In this document: positions 37,643-51,939 of the stretch, piece by piece
How positions within the stretch are numbered: the stretch's first letter is position 1
Layout of the letters: each line of letters opens with the position of its first letter
From: Acridotheres tristis
Taxonomy: Eukaryota > Chordata > Aves > Passeriformes > Sturnidae
Assembly: GCA_037013685.1 (NCBI GenBank)
Contig: CM072891.1
Coordinates: 19,444,501-19,508,500 of the forward strand
Direction: 5' to 3'
DNA length: 64,000 nucleotides
Program-made: the position numbers and the translations under genes
Notes under the pieces: generated by a model
The model's database searches: none
Told to the model about the DNA's origin: nothing
The model's input: the letters and a program-made list of their open reading frames with translations, nothing else

Positions 37643-40600
37643 TACAGATATTTATTGTGTAGTTTCACTGAATAGAACAGAAAACACTGCTGCTTTTAGT
37701 GAGAGGAATTCTTGAACAGAGCTAATTCCTGGGGGAAAAAATAGATTGAAAATGGTACTGGGAGGTAGCCTTCATTTCTTTTCCTAAATACTCTGAAATC
37801 TGAGTCCTTGTCCTGGCTGCCATTTACCATAGGCCTATCATGAGAACACTGGTTTTAAGAAGTGAGAGGTCTGCCAGAATGACTGGGAAATAATTACATG
37901 ATTGTGTTGGGGGGGGGGTAAAATGAACAAAAAACTCATAGTGAAACTACAGAATAATGGGAAGCCTAAACCAGTGTAGTTTCAAGATTTAGAGAGCTGC
38001 TTGGGGAGACATTCCAGGTGAAGTGATCCTCACTGATTGCCAGAAGGTGAGAGGGGCAGATGCACTAGGGAAGACTCACTCCTTAGTTGCTCTGTTTGTT
38101 GGTGTGTTTCCATAAGCAATAGCTGCCAGCATCTGTTGGGAAACCTCTGGACTAACCAGACCCCTGTTCTAAGCTCCATTCCTAACTGCCTTCCCAGTCT
38201 CAGTAAGGCTGGAATTGTCTGCTTTGTACTTACAGGTATCAGAACAAAGACATGATGTTAAGTGGGGTCTTAACATAATATGAACAATGAAGTGATCATT
38301 GATACATGTTTAAAAAAAAAAATACCAGCACGAAGAATTGAATTTTAAGACCAAACTCATCTGATTGAATAAATCCTAATTTTGTATAACATTTGTAAAT
38401 ATAGGACCAACTTCACACATCCAGGGTGCACATGAAGTTTTAGGGCCATAACTTGAGTCCTGTTGTGCCTGTTGAGAGGTCTCAGAGGGATGTCCTGGGA
38501 TATCCCAGTGAGCTAAGTAGCTCCAGATGTGAGGGTGGAGAAGGAACTGTGCATCAAGGAGGATGAGTTTCTGTGTTTCCCTGACTTGGTAGAACAATAC
38601 AGATCCTCACTTCAGCAGACCAAGTATGGGGTGCACATGCTCTTCAACATTAGGGAAATGCCCTTTGGAGCATTTAAAGAGCTCCTTTGTTTCATAAAAT
38701 GTGTTGGGGGTTTGGTTGAATGGAAAATGAATTAATTGCACATTAGCTTCCATTTGTGGCTCGTTTTTTGAGGTGTCAGTGTATGGGAGCTGGACTTGTG
38801 TGTAAGCCCCTTTCTCTGTGAGAACTCACTGGAAAAATAAAATATGTGATTTCCCGTGTGTGTTGTCATTTTGAGAATTTGGGAATTGTATCATCTTCCT
38901 CTCTTGCAGCTGCCTGGGCATTTTGGTTTTGCCTTGATTTCCCATCCCAGGATACCTACAGGGAACCACAGATTCAGCTGATGTCATCCTTCCCATCACC
39001 TCTACTGATCTCCCTTTTCCCACTGCAGTGTCTGAACACCTCCTTATTGCTTGGAATGCTGTATCTCTGGTGATGAGGCTGAACTTGCTGTATGCCTGGA
39101 CACAGACTCACACAATTAATGTTGCTTCAGGCTGGGGCTGCACTGAGACCTGTACCTGCAGAAGGCAGAATGCAAACACAGGAGGGTGGTAGATCACCAA
39201 AGCCCTTTCTCCTGCTTTCCATATTTTCCAGGTTTCTTCCTGTCCTTTGCATTGGGCAAACCTCAGAGCAAACAACTTGGCAACCAGTTACAAAGAGAAG
39301 TATTTTGATTCACCCCCACTGATGATGTGCAGCGTTTGAAGGGCAGAGAAGGTGGCCCTGTGAAAGGAGAAGGAAAGCACTTCAGTTCAGGGGCTCCTCA
39401 GTTCCCATCTCACAGTGCTCAGCTGATGGATCCCCAGCTGCACATGTGCTCTCTGGCTCTCCCTCTGATAAATTGTTACATTATTAGCCCAGTTCAGGAG
39501 AGCAGGAGCATTTAGGATTGGGCAAAGATGCCTTTAGGATGAGTGTTTATCTGTGCACAAAACAGGGGGCATACACAGACTGAAAAGTGAAGGAATGGGA
39601 ATTGGGTCAGACAGAAGCTTCCAAAAAGCTCAGCTTATTTGGAGAGTAGAAGAAGCAGCCAGAATAACAAGCCATAGGACAGTGAAATTGATTCCCTGTT
39701 CCCTTTTCATCATACCCTCCTCCGGGTAAACCTGTTTTGGTTGATAGTGAATATTTCATGCAGTGCTGAGCGTTTTCCGAACTGTGGTGTCCTAGTTTTT
39801 CCACCTCCAGCCCCAAAGGAATGTTTTTACATCATGGAGCTTTATTTTTGGGAAGGGGAGGAGTGAGCGGAGGCTGCAGGACGGCAACAAAGGGTGTTCC
39901 AGGGAACAGCTTGGCTGTGATGTCTTGGCTAAGAATCTGACCTCTGCTCCTTTGCTCCCTCCAGAAAACTCCATGAAAAGGATCATCTCCCAGGAGACTG
40001 GAGTTCCTGGCAGAATCGACTAACCCTAAAAATGGCACCTTGGGTCTTCTCTCGGCCGACTGCCATGGTAGCTCTGTGTTAGCTGACGACAAGCTGTTGT
40101 CACTATCAGCACGGCAGGTCATAGAGCTACCAAAGAGAAGGGCCGAGTCTGTTGTGCCTCATCCAGCAGCACCCAGAGGACTCTCACTGCTGCTGTGCAC
40201 TGACTGTCTTTTCAGGAAAGGGCAGGCACTGAGTCTCATCCCTCTTTACTACTCCTTCACCTCTCCTCCTCGTAGGAAGACCAGCTAAGGGTTTGCAGAT
40301 GTGGCAGTGCAAGTCCAAGAGCCTCACAGGTTCTGATCCAGTGCCCTCCAGTGTGAGTCTCTTTTGAGTTAATTGCAGTAGGCTTTAGGTTGGACACTGA
40401 GTCTTTTAAAAGAAATTCTCAAATCCTGCTGGGTACTAAAGAACCAGAGTAGAGAGCAGTGACATCCTGTTAAATGGTTTCCCTCTTTTGAAATCAGTCT
40501 TTTAAAAGTTTCCGCCTTTGTTTTTATGAAGCAGATGGAAGGTGCCTGCTTGAAACTGAGACCTTCCCCATCACAGTGCTTCCAGCTGCCTCTGAAAACA

Positions 40601-42237
40601 CCACAGAAGAATAAACTGCCCCATTAATCTGCCAAACAGCTCAAAGTCTTGCATTAGAGACCATACCAGAAAACTCCAGAGGAGGCTGGTATTCCAGATC
40701 CTGCTGTGCACTTGTGTTTCACAAGTGCATCTTCCCTTTAGGATAGGCAGAACAGCTATGAAGCCTGGAAAAGTCCCAGAGCCTCAATATGCTTGCTCGT
40801 ATTAGCCTCCTAAAAGCACACTCTACCTGACCAGCTGAATTAGCATCTCCTGTAACTAAGATAGCAGCCCAGCAATTCAGAGTGTGACTCACCCTATGGC
40901 AGACGGCAAAGCCCAGCACTCCACTGCACGATTCCCTGGACAGCCTGCTTTCTCCTGCCTAGTCACGCTTGCCCTCTATGCTCACTGCCCATTAATGAGG
41001 GGGACAAAGTGGCAGAGCTTGTTCCTCAGATCACTGAGCTGCAGCTCTGGATCCTCTGGTCCCCCAGCATTAGTCCCCAGTGTGGAGTGTTTGCTGCGTG
41101 GCTTGTTAGTCTGCAGCAAGCTGTGTTTGCACACCTTGAAGGACGTGGGGCAGGAGCAAAGCATGAAACTGCTTAGCTAATGCTTTAGATTTGTGAGGTT
41201 TCAGTTGGTGGGAAAAAAGCCCCAGGAAGGTGACAGTACCTTTTGTTCTTGGTAACTCTTGTCCCCTCACAGGAAAGGAAGGGTGAAGGGAGGAGAGAGG
41301 GAAAATGGTTCTTTTGTGGTGTGGTGGAGGCAAGAGGAGAGCTGTGGAATATCCCCAAAGCGTGCTCTACCTCGACTGCATTACAAAACAGCAGTTCAGC
41401 GGGGGACACAGAAGCACTTAGGGAAACTGCAGCTGCAACTAAGTGAACCTTTCAGTCTACTTATCACAGCATTTTCATTCTCTGCTTCAAGGAGAAACCA
41501 TAATAAATAAACAAAAAATCTTACAAAAGGATCTAGTATCCATCTAGAGAATTGGAAGAAATAAAAAGTGACAAACAAAATCACCCGCTCCTGTTTCAGA
41601 AACTGTTGTTAAAAATAAACCATCATTCAGTGCTGCAGTGCTGCCAGCGTGCTGCCTGTCTACATTCCCTGTGCACGTTGTATAGTTTAACAGCTCTCTC
41701 TGTTGTCATGACAAAGATTCCCTGCTTTTCAGCATGAAGCTTGCTCTGTTATTTCCAGTCCACCTGTAATGCTGTGTGCCCTCCCTCCCAGCTTACGTGG
41801 TGTGTTTTCCTGTGCTCGGAGGGTGTGCAGTGCCTCTGCTTCCTCCTGACTGACGTGAGGACATCTGAATTATTTGCTGATTCCTGATGCATGCTCGGAG
41901 CCAGAGCAGTAGAGAAGAGCCCCAGCACCAACCACAGTCAGGTGCTCAGCTGTGGCAGCATGCTTTGAACTTGTATTTTGCTCCATATGACATATTGCAG
42001 ACTTTACTCCCCCCACTGCTTTGTTCTCTGCAGGCTCCAAGTTGAGTTAGTGGTGACATTTGAAATGTCATTTCTTCATTGTCAGAGGGTGTGTCTTAGC
42101 ACGTGCCCTGGCATACCAGACACCATAGCTGTGTTTAAAGACAGAACAAAGGACCACCTCTGACCTGAGGCATTTATATCTGAACAGTCAATGCATGTAA
42201 AAAGGCACGGAAATGTGGGTAAAAATCCAATATCTTA
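37643..42237 (+). other. Intron 2, gene-free stretch
   Basis: This holds a G10 run (37909-37918) and an A11 run (38312-38322). No gene or named repeat was recognised. Numerous overlapping ORFs on both strands (39.8-41.5 kb) reflect moderate GC content and carry no family signature. Confidence 0.62.
37909..37918. repeat. G10 homopolymer
   Basis: Ten G in a row; it may be unstable or mis-sized in sequencing. Confidence 0.88.
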
Positions 42238-42305
42238 GTGTCTGCATTCTCTGGATACTGAACTATGACACAGATAGATTAAGTAGCCCATGCTGGGCAA
42301 AAGAA
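42238..42305 (-). repeat. Probable MIR fragment, reverse orientation
   Basis: GGATACTGAACTATGACACAG, then ATAGATTAAGTAGCCCATG, parallels the reverse MIR core (gaaactgaggcacagagag, then gttaagtaacttgccca). Only the core survives. Confidence 0.45.
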
Positions 42306-45300
42306 GCTATTACGAAAATCAGAAAGTAAAGATAGACTCTGAATCACAAATCAGCGCCTCAACCTCACAGCCTCCCTTGCATATCTTGTCAGAGCAAGCC
42401 AATATTGATCATGGCATTTGCCAGAGTCTTAACAGACCCGGTGAATCCAGACTAAGTTTGGAGACCCTTAGACAGCTTTATGGCTTCCTTTGGATATCAT
42501 TTCAGTTGATCATTCCAACTTTAACCCCACACCGTGAAACCTCCAGGGTCTAGGCTGTTATGATTTTGTTTGGAGGTATGCCAAAGGTGGGTTTGGAAGC
42601 ACACGTCATTCAAATTCAAGTTTGGAACTATGTATATTTATGCAGTGGAAGGTATTGCACTTTTTCTTTCATTTTAGTGTTCTATCTGGTTTAGATGTGT
42701 TTTTATGCCAAACAGTATAGATGTGTCTTGTATTTGGAGTTCTTTTCTTGAGGAATGTATAGAAAACATTTGCTGTAATGAGACTGACAACTCCTACCTT
42801 TAGTGGAAAATTGCAGCAGCCTTTTATCCCCTCCAAAATTTAGGCATAGCCATAGACTTTTCAGAGGGGTTTAGCTTCCATTCTTAGACCAGATTTTCAT
42901 TAGACCAGTCCACTATAATGTCTGAAAAACTTGGAAATCTAATTTTTATGTTGCCCCTCACTGGAAAAGGGATTCTTCTTAATGTCTCAACTGTGAGTAG
43001 TTCATCAGCTGAAAATCTGCCCCCAGGGTACTTCAGTGCAGAGAACCCAACATTATTTTGAAACTGTGGGCATTACCTGCTGCTGCCTCCTGCAGAAGAG
43101 CAGTCACATAGGAAACATCCTTCCTCAGGGGCATTCCTGATGGGGGAAGTTGTCAGCATCTGATGAAGCTTCCACTGACAGCACGTGAATTCCCAGCAGG
43201 AAGCAAATACTAACTCTAAGAAGTATTACAGAAAGCTTTTTAGTGTTTCTCAATGTTGATTTTAAAAAAAATGATAATGGTTGCATTTTGGGGGGGAAAA
43301 AAGCTCCTTTAGGAAAAGATTGGAAGCTCCTTAATTCTAACGTAAGGAAATCCCTGTGCTGCAGTTTGAAGAATATTTTCCTTGGGAATGAAAAGGGTGC
43401 AGGTATCAGGGGCCTGATCCAGGTCACCTTAGCAGCAGGAGGGGGTATTTCAGTGACTGACAGCAGTCCCTGATGAGGAGGATGTGCCAGTGAGGTTTCA
43501 GTGCTGATGCTTCCTAACACAGCCTGCTGCTCACATGTGTCCTGCAGGTCCTGGGGCTGCTGTCCATGTCTTAGTGAAATGATGCTCTGAAGTGATGGCT
43601 TGTTCCAGGGTCCCGAAGATAATTTACTTGGAAAGGACAAAGGAAGGAAATGCAAAAAGGATGGCAATCATCCCTGAATACATTGCCTTGCACCTGGCCA
43701 CTCCCAGAGCTGTGGAGGGCTAGCAGGGGGCAGGCAGCAGGGAGGGCTGTCACTGAAGGGAAAGAAGGGGATTCAGGTGGAAATCACCATCAAAGTGGAA
43801 CTGTTGTACAGGCCAAGTCCTGTGTGAAGGTAGAAGTGTCCCGAGGGCATCAAAGCTGCCCTGGGGGCTGTGGAAAGCAGTTCTTTTTCTTAATTTCTCT
43901 CTGGATTCCTGCTATGTGTCCTGCAGGACAAAATAACCACATTGTAAGGGGTGGTGTGTGACAGTGAAGGGGTTGTTGTTTGTTGTTTGTGCTCAGCCAG
44001 TGCTGCAGAGGGAATAGAAGCTCTGACATCGCTGCATCTGCTTTGCACCAGCACTTCAGGTCTTGTGCAGCTCCCTCATTTTACTGTTGGGAAGTTGAAA
44101 AATGCGATTGTGCCTTACATTTTGGAAATGCTTGGCATTCCTGTTCTGGCTGGTGACTGATATCTGGTTTGGAAAAGCTATTACTGTGAGAGGACTTTCC
44201 TTTTAGTATTGCACAGTGCATTTTTCCAAGCAGTTACATTTGTCAGTAGCTTGAAGGGCACAGCCAGCTTTCTCAAGTCTCTCTGCTGCATTAAGGGCAG
44301 TAAAGTCACCTGTCTCTATGGGGAAGATAGAGGAGCCTCACAAATGCTCTGACTTTTGTTTTGATTACCATGATTTTACACTCCAGGGACTGAAGGAGAA
44401 TAGCAGTTGTGCTTCATCCAACAACTGGTACTTACATGTGTCTCTTGACATATCTGGGTAGGAAACTGGCACAGAGTCTTTAGTCCAACTCTGCAGGAAT
44501 TACAGTGGCCTTTTGTGTGGGAGGTTTCTTCCAGGCATGTGTTTTAATGCCCTGACTCTGCTGGAACATCAGTACAGCCGAGAGCCAGCCACAGCCACTG
44601 AGAAGAATGCAGTACAACTCTTTTTGCTGCTTCTAAGGTCCTCTCTTGCCTCTGTTGCAGCACAAAAAACCAAAGAACCCCCAACAAACAACAAAAAACC
44701 CCAACCATCCTCATTCTTTAGGTGTGTGCAGCTGTGGCAGAAGCAGCCACATCCCAGATGATTAATGAGCAGGCAGGCTGGGCGTGAGGAGCAGAGCTCA
44801 AGGCCCGTGGCAGAGCTGGCTGTGGGGATCCCCCAGGGAGAGGTGGGATGCTCTGATACGGCAGAGAGAGGACGGGGGTGGCTGACAGAGCTGACTGCAC
44901 AGAAGGCAGCTGCTCCTCGTGGTGATGATGTTTTAATCGTTGGTGGCTTCGACAAGCACTTGTCTCACACCCCCATACTGTTTAGGTGAACAAAGCACTC
45001 AAGAAACATAGCTTGACCCCTTGGTATTAGGTGGGTTTGGGGCTGGGGAAAGCAACTCTATTTAAAGAGGTGTCATAAGGGGAAGGGAAAAAGGAAATAA
45101 GGAAATTCTCCAACCTCAGTTAAAAATAAAATACAATTCCTATTTTAACCCCTTTCCAGATTCGTTTTGCTGGTTCAGGATCACTCCTGTAAAATGCAGG
45201 TGGCATTTCAACCAAAATGAAGGTGTTTCTAGAAGGGCACCCTGGTTTTCTGTAGCAGAACAGCAGTATATGCCCCCCTAAGCTGCACAAGAAACTGGCA

Positions 45301-48300
45301 GTGCCTGAGGGGTAAAGTGATTGTTCAACTACGTAGTTTGTGCATCTGCTGGATCCCTGGTGTGCTGCAGAAAGGGGAGTTCACCCAGGATTTGGAGAGA
45401 GCCAGAAGGCCAAGAAGAGCAGCACGTGGAAGGAGCAACAGAACCAAACTGCTTACAATAAAAGTCATTCTGCCAAATAGGACTTCTGGTCAAATGCACA
45501 CTCACCCATGAAGGCAATCCCCTCAGGTCGTCTGAAAATCCTTTTGGTTGAATAAACAGTATGAGGGAGAAAAAATTAGGCTGGGCAGGCTGCTTCTGGC
45601 CTACATTTGAAATTCTAACTCATTCATTCATGTAAACCCTCTCTAGATTCTGGCAGTCCTCTGTCACCTCTGAGGTCCTGGGTTCTCTTGTAACATCATA
45701 CCCTTCTTCCAGAAGGAAACTTGCTGCAAACTGGATGTTCAGGTCTAAAGGAGACCACCATTGGAGTGATCCCATTAAAGTGCTGATTGGAAGTGCTGGC
45801 TTCCATTTGGAGTCCTGGAGAATATCCACACTTGTCATGGAAAAGCACGAGGAAGAGCCATTATAGTTAAGATCAAAGAGAGGACACAGCTATGTCCTAC
45901 ACATTTTCTTTCTCTCTCCAATGACCGTTGCCTTATTTGAAAATACTCAGAGCACTTTTAAGGGAGGGCTGTTTGATTTTTTCCTCTTTTGCTTATTTCA
46001 GGAATAAAGAACTGCTTCATATTTCCTTAATAAGAGTATATCAGAGCTTTCAGTGTATTTTCTGTAAGTGAAGCCTTGCTTATTTGTTTGAAAGTAGAAC
46101 TGACAAACTCAGGCCTTCAGTAGGTAGGCAGCAGCCTCCTCTCCTGTGGGCTTTCTGTGACTGATCATTTGCAGATCATGAGCAAGATAAGGGATCAGAG
46201 AGACACAAGAGAGCTCCAGGGATCTTGGCAAGCCTGGAGAGTGCTAAATTATACCCTGTGGAGACATCTCAGGTTTCTCAAACAGGTCACTGTTCCCAGA
46301 GAAGGAAAAGGGACGTCAGTAAATGAAAACATGTCCAAAGGAATCTAATCAAAAAAGTAGCTTTACAAAATGCATGTTTAATGGGTCAGAAGTAAAGACT
46401 ATCCCCACTTCCTGCTTGGCCACCAAAAACATTCACATTGGCCACCATTTCAAACTAAATGTGTTATTCTCCTAAAGGTTTGGTAGAACTGACAAGGTGA
46501 TTTTTTTCTCATTTTATTTCATCACTTCTCTGTCTTTTATTGCCCTTATTGCTATACAGTCATGGTGTAGACTAAGCATGCACTTCAAACACTTTCTTGA
46601 AATGGAAGTAAAACATTTTCTACAAGTTCCAAGTCCCCAGCCATCCTGAAGAGAACATGGAAAATGTGCGAAAAATTGCCAGGAAAATCACTCTTGCCTT
46701 AGGAAAAAAGTGGTTAACAATTTGGAAACGCTAGCAAGAATAAGAATGCAAAACCAGAGGAGGAATAGTTAAAAAAAAGGTTCTCACAGTCTCTAGGATT
46801 TGGTGGTTTTTATGTGGCTTCTGTGGTAGCATAAGGAATGCACTCTAAAATAAAGATCAGGCTCCCAGTTTGGATGCGTAACATTGCCCTGCTTTAAATA
46901 CAGGAACATGTGGGCAGCACAATAATACCAAAGGACAGGACAAAACTGTGGATAGCCCTCAAGTTGTCCACTTGGGATGGAGTAAGACTGTTAGCAAGGA
47001 AGGGAAAAACTCTGTTTAATGGTTATGTAGATCTCTGCAGGGAAGAGAGATGGCCTCCTAAAATCCCCACAGTTCTGTACCAGCTGCTGATACTCTGTAT
47101 GTGCTCCTCTCCTCACAAATACGTTTGCATAAGCCAGGATTCAACACGTGAACTTCCCAGCACAGGCACCGTTTCCTCATATCTGAGGGCACTGCTGGGT
47201 TTCCTCAGCATGGCATCCGCCTCAGCAAGATTTTGGTTGCTTTTTTGCCTGTCCTGTGTTTGTGTGGGAGGCAGCATAAGCTTGGGAAAAAGGCTTTCTC
47301 CACTGGAAAGAAGGGAGCTAATTATGTCTCCTGTAAAGAGAGGTAATTGGTTTTCTTTTGTGTAGAGAGAGGATGACATGAAGAGCATCCTTTGCCTTTT
47401 CATTCCAAAACTCTGTTGTGACCATAACGCGGAGTACTGGAAAATTTCCTGATTCACAGGTTGTTTTTCACTTATTCCAGACATCTGGAAACACAGTTCA
47501 GCTGACTGATGAATGTGATCTCTTGAAGGAAACACTGAAAAGTTGGGGTGGGAGGGGGTTACATCTAGCCCAGCTGTCCATTTCAAATATTTCTGGTTTC
47601 AAATTTAGCCTGCAATCTTCCAGCAAATTGTTTGTGAGCATTTTTCAGTCTGCACATATAAGTGGTTTTTTAAGTATTTGGCAAGTGCAAGGGAGTGTTT
47701 ATTAGATTGTGAAAGCAGGATGCTTGTATATGTGCCAAAGCATCCCAAGGTGTACAGGCCTAAGGTGGTATGATTTAAGTGAACCCCAGTTTTCAAATTC
47801 TCATCTTTTTTTGGAATGTATTCTCTGCCACTTTCAGGTATAACTGGAATTAGCATGTCCGCCCAAGTCCATTGTCTTCAGAGAATTAAGCTAATTTGCT
47901 AAATGTTGGAACTTTCCTGTTGCTTTAGCTATGTAGTTTTCGAGTCATTAGCACTTCCTTTAGCGATGCATTGTCACCTGACATACCAAAGTGTTGCATC
48001 CTGTCTTTTCTCTTCATCAAAAGCCAAAGAGCTGTGAATTCTGTGTTAGATGTGATACACAGGACAGATACAAAGGAATGGGAAGAGACTCAAATAATGG
48101 CACCTAAGTTGACTATTTTGAAGATGCACAACCACAACTTCTTCAGAGATAATAAAAATACCACTTCTCAAATTTAAAATGCCTTCATTTCATTGCTCTC
48201 CCTGCTCTCTGTGCAATAATGCTGTGTTGGTGGGTGCATCTGCACTGCAGTACAACACTTGTCATAGCAGTATAGGTTGTTTTAGAGTGACACAGGTAAT

Positions 48301-51300
48301 TCAGGACCATACTGCAGGAGTGATTGTCACTGTGGAAAAGAGGACCTATTTTAGGGTAGGGAATGTGTTTGGCTATGGCTTAGTATGGTGAAGAATTCAC
48401 CATTAGGACTCAGAACGGCTCTGAAATGCTGCAGGATCTGAGAAGAAATGTCTGAGGCTCAGATTCATAAATAGAAAGGCAGGCCTCATATTACAAGACC
48501 CCTCTCTAGAGACTTAGAACTTAAAGATGGAATTTGCAAATCATTACTGGCTGGCTCTGGTCTCACTTAGTAGAAAGAGTCCCAGGAACTTTGAGATAAA
48601 GAGATAGGCCAATGCCAAGTACTTCTGAAAGTCTGACCTGACTGAATAATGTATTGGAAAACATAATGAAGATGTGAAAAATTTTTGTACTCAGCACCAG
48701 AGCATATGCTGGATACGGCCAGAGGTGACTTAAATCCTCATTTCCTAAGTAGGTTCAGACAATGAGGAGAAGGAATGACTTAGCTTATCCCCATCACTTG
48801 TATTGAGATGCTCGAGAAACTATCTTTACAATGTTGTTTGTAAACCTTGCATGCCAAGAGGCTTCTAGATCCTGATTATTGATGTTGATAGTCTGCAAGA
48901 TGTCATCAGCACCTCCAGCAATAAAGGACTGGTGTGTGATGAGAAGGATATGAGAAGAGTAGAGATAAAATAACTGAGAAACAAAATGTTCCTTCGTTGC
49001 TGTCTTTGATCTCTTAACTCCCAGCTGTGAGAGATCCTGGTTGCTGATGGCAGCAGTGGACTAATTTTCTGCAGCTTCTGTTGCTTGTACAAAACAGAGG
49101 ACGATGTTGTCTTCACTGAGGGGAGTACAAGTCTTGCTGTAATGTCTTCTGTTGCAGGCTGAACCTCAGGAGAGGCAGGGAGTGAGCACAGGCAGCCTCA
49201 AGACCGAGGCACAATAGGCAATTTTATTTCCTCTTCTCTCTCTTTCTGCCTCTTGCTTTGTAGTTCAATTCCTGCCTTATTAGTCATTCTTTTGAAGATT
49301 AATCCCCAATGGAAAACTCCCAGACAGTGCTGTTGTCTTTGCTGTATCCCTGATGTGATGGAAGGAGTGACAGGCACCACGGACAAAGCTGTTGTGTCAG
49401 GGTTAGCATCATCGTGAAAGCTTGTGCCTTTTCTCCAAACTGAGGTGCAGTAGGTGAGGGAGGGGAAGGTTTTGTGACAGCCATTTAACTGTCCACCAGT
49501 AGTTTACTCCTCACCTGGAGCTGAGGCCACTAATTTTGTTGTGTGAGTCGCCAGAGCTGAGAGAACAACAGGCTTTGAGCTCATCTGCTGTTGGCTACAT
49601 CCAAACAAGTAGCCCCCAGATAAAGATATTAAGAGGTTACTGCTGATTTCCCGTGCTGTTCAGCCCTGTTTTGCAATATATGAACGAGCATGCCTGTGGT
49701 TGAGGTGGGTCTCCATGAAAGAGTGATAACCCCACATCCAGATGGGCGGGCAGGGACGGCTGGAACTGAAGCGCTGGTTTGTGTCATTACAGAGACACAC
49801 CAGGTATGGTCACTGGGGGCACAACTATGGACAAAGCTGACTGATTTCTTGTCACAGATAAGAATAAGTAGTTCTTGCGATCAGCATCCCTGAGATGGAA
49901 TGGACATGGAAGTATTAACATAGAGCACATAAGGAGGGAGCTGCTATTTATGCTGCAGGGTGATGGAAACCACTGGCGACCTGCTGGGGCAGAAGAACTG
50001 GCCTGGAGGCTTGCTTGGCCTCCCTGAGTAGCCAGCCACTGGCTCCACAGTTTGGCAGGAGGGCAGCTGTTGATGCAGCTGCCAGGCCTCCCCTCAAGGG
50101 TCCCTCTTTACTGCAAAGCAAAGTGCAAACATTAACTCTGTGAATATGTGTTGCCCTTGGCCTTTTCCCAGTTCTTGGATGAGGTCCATGCTGCTGTTTG
50201 TCTGGGATAGTGTCCCCCTGGGAGGTGCAATTGTGCTTCAACACCATATTTTGGAAACAAAGGGGTGAGCTGTGGGTTGGTTCAGACTCTGCTTTTGCCT
50301 CTGCCAGCTGTGAGGGACTACTGGACTGGAGAATCCCTTCTAGACATCAGCTGTTAGTATCTCAGTAAGTTTATTAATTCAGCTGAAACGAGATCCTAAT
50401 AGACAAAAACGTACAAATATCTATCTAAAGAGTTAAGGGGCAACCAAAAGTGAATGACAGGAGAATATAGCAGAATAACAAAAATCATATTACCTGTTTT
50501 CCACTTTTTGAAATCAGTGATGTTGTTAAGCTTGTTGTGGAGAAGGGCAAGGCAGGGATGGAGTCTGGCTTCTGCCTCCCATTTCTGCAGAGCTCCAGCT
50601 GTTCTGCCCTCTCCTCTTACCTGCCTTGTTTCTTCTTAGGGAACCAGAGATGGCCATTAAAAAAAGATGCAGGGAAGGGAATAGCAGCAATCCCATTGAT
50701 TGCTTCTAGAAGAGTATTACAGAAAATGTAAAGGACATTTGTGTAAGACAATGCCAAAGAGCTAAACAAGGCCAGTGTGACTAATGGAGAAAAAAAGGAA
50801 GAAGGAGAAAGAGGTTAGCTGAGACACATAGGAAATGGTAGAGATGTCATCCTTTGAAGCTTTTCCAAAACTGTGCTTTAATTTTTTCTTCCTATTGATG
50901 GTGGACTCCCTCAAGGATCCAGTCCATGGTACAGTCAGCATCCCTTCACTGTCTCAGTCCCATTCCTAGATGCTCTTGGGAACCTCTCTGTCTTATCATA
51001 TCCTCAACCAATGCTCTCAGAAGTTCTGCACTATATTTTTGGCAGAACATTTTGCTGTGCTGTTCTATACTGACTCCTTTGTGCTTGCCCATATTTTTTA
51101 AATTGGATTCAGCATCTTCTGCATTTTCCACACTTTGGCTCCAGCACTGCAGTGTTATGTTTGGTATTGCCCATATTAAATCTGTGATGTCTCAAATAAT
51201 ACAAGAAGTTCTGCACCTGTATTATTTGAAGCTGAACTCTCCATACTCCTTAATTTTACAGTTTATTTCTCTATGTGGAGTGACTGTTTTTATGTAGCTT

Positions 51301-51452
51301 AACATTGCAGCCCACAAAGCATTAAATGTTCATGGCTGCACCTTCTCTCTTCAGAAGTAACTTCTGCTGGAGCGAAATTACTCAGGAACTGCACTCCCTT
51401 CCTGCACAGGGCCATATACACCCCTGGAATGAGCCCAGCACACATTTATATA
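42306..51452 (+). other. Intron 2, gene-free stretch
   Basis: No gene was recognised over about 9 kb. There is a small GTT-type repeat at 43971-43990 and an A/C-rich low-complexity patch at about 44661-44706. The longest ORFs (minus strand 43125-43667, minus strand 47113-47586, plus strand 46910-47365) have no motif, no family resemblance and overlapping ORFs on the other strand; I read them as chance. Confidence 0.62.
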
Positions 51453-51621
51453 CAGGCTGCCCAGGGCAGTGGTCACAGCACCAAGCCTGACAGAGTTCAA
51501 GAAGCATTTGGACAAAACTCTCAGAGACATGGTGTGACTCTTGGAGTGTCCTGTTCAGGGCCAGGAGTTGGACTTAATGTCCCTTCCAACTCAGGTTATT
51601 CTGTGATTCTTTGATTCTGTG
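51453..51621 (+). repeat. CR1 LINE 3' end, same orientation as BRSK2
   Basis: It opens CAGGCTGCCCAGGGCAGTGG, continues AAGCCTGACAGAGTTCAAGAA and GGAGTTGGACTTAATGTCCC, then TTCCAACTCAGGTTATTCTG, and ends with the tandem terminal octamers GTGATTCT-TTGATTCTGTG. These are the textbook 3' end blocks of an avian CR1. It is a 5'-truncated copy of about 170 bp with low divergence, so probably younger than the one at 20267. Confidence 0.92.
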
Positions 51622-51917
51622 CCTTGCTAGGGGGGACTAGACTTCCAGCTCTACATTTGGGATGAGCACTGTGGATGTGGCACGGCCAGGAGGGCTGTGC
51701 ACAGGACAGGAACTGAGTGTGCTGCTTTGGAGCTGTGGTTACCAGTGTTCACACAGACTTGGCTGTGGCTGCTGCATGGGCATGGTGGGTTTCTCATAAA
51801 TGCCAGGCTGACTTATAGAAAGCACTGTGTACGTTAACGTCAAAAACCAGGATAAGGAGGGGAAAAGAAAGGCAAGTCAAAGATCAGGTAATTTCTCTTG
51901 CAGAGTGGCTGCAGGTT

Positions 51918-51939
51918 TGTGTCCTGTGTCCTGTGTCCT
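51918..51939. repeat. TGTGTCC tandem repeat, three copies
   Basis: A 7-bp unit repeated three times; a minor tandem array. Confidence 0.8.

Noticed and set aside
43125..43667. 180-codon ORF on the minus strand
   Set aside because: There is no recognisable family, domain or signal. A 76-codon ORF and others overlap it on the opposite strand, and no splice or promoter context supports it. It is most likely chance in a moderately GC-rich stretch.
44070..44105. MIR/L2-like block CCTCATTTTACTGTTGGGAAG
   Set aside because: A single short block without neighbours; chance similarity is likely.
47113..47586. 157-codon minus-strand ORF overlapping a 151-codon plus-strand ORF
   Set aside because: Neither shows a family signature, and opposing ORFs over the same bases suggest composition rather than coding.
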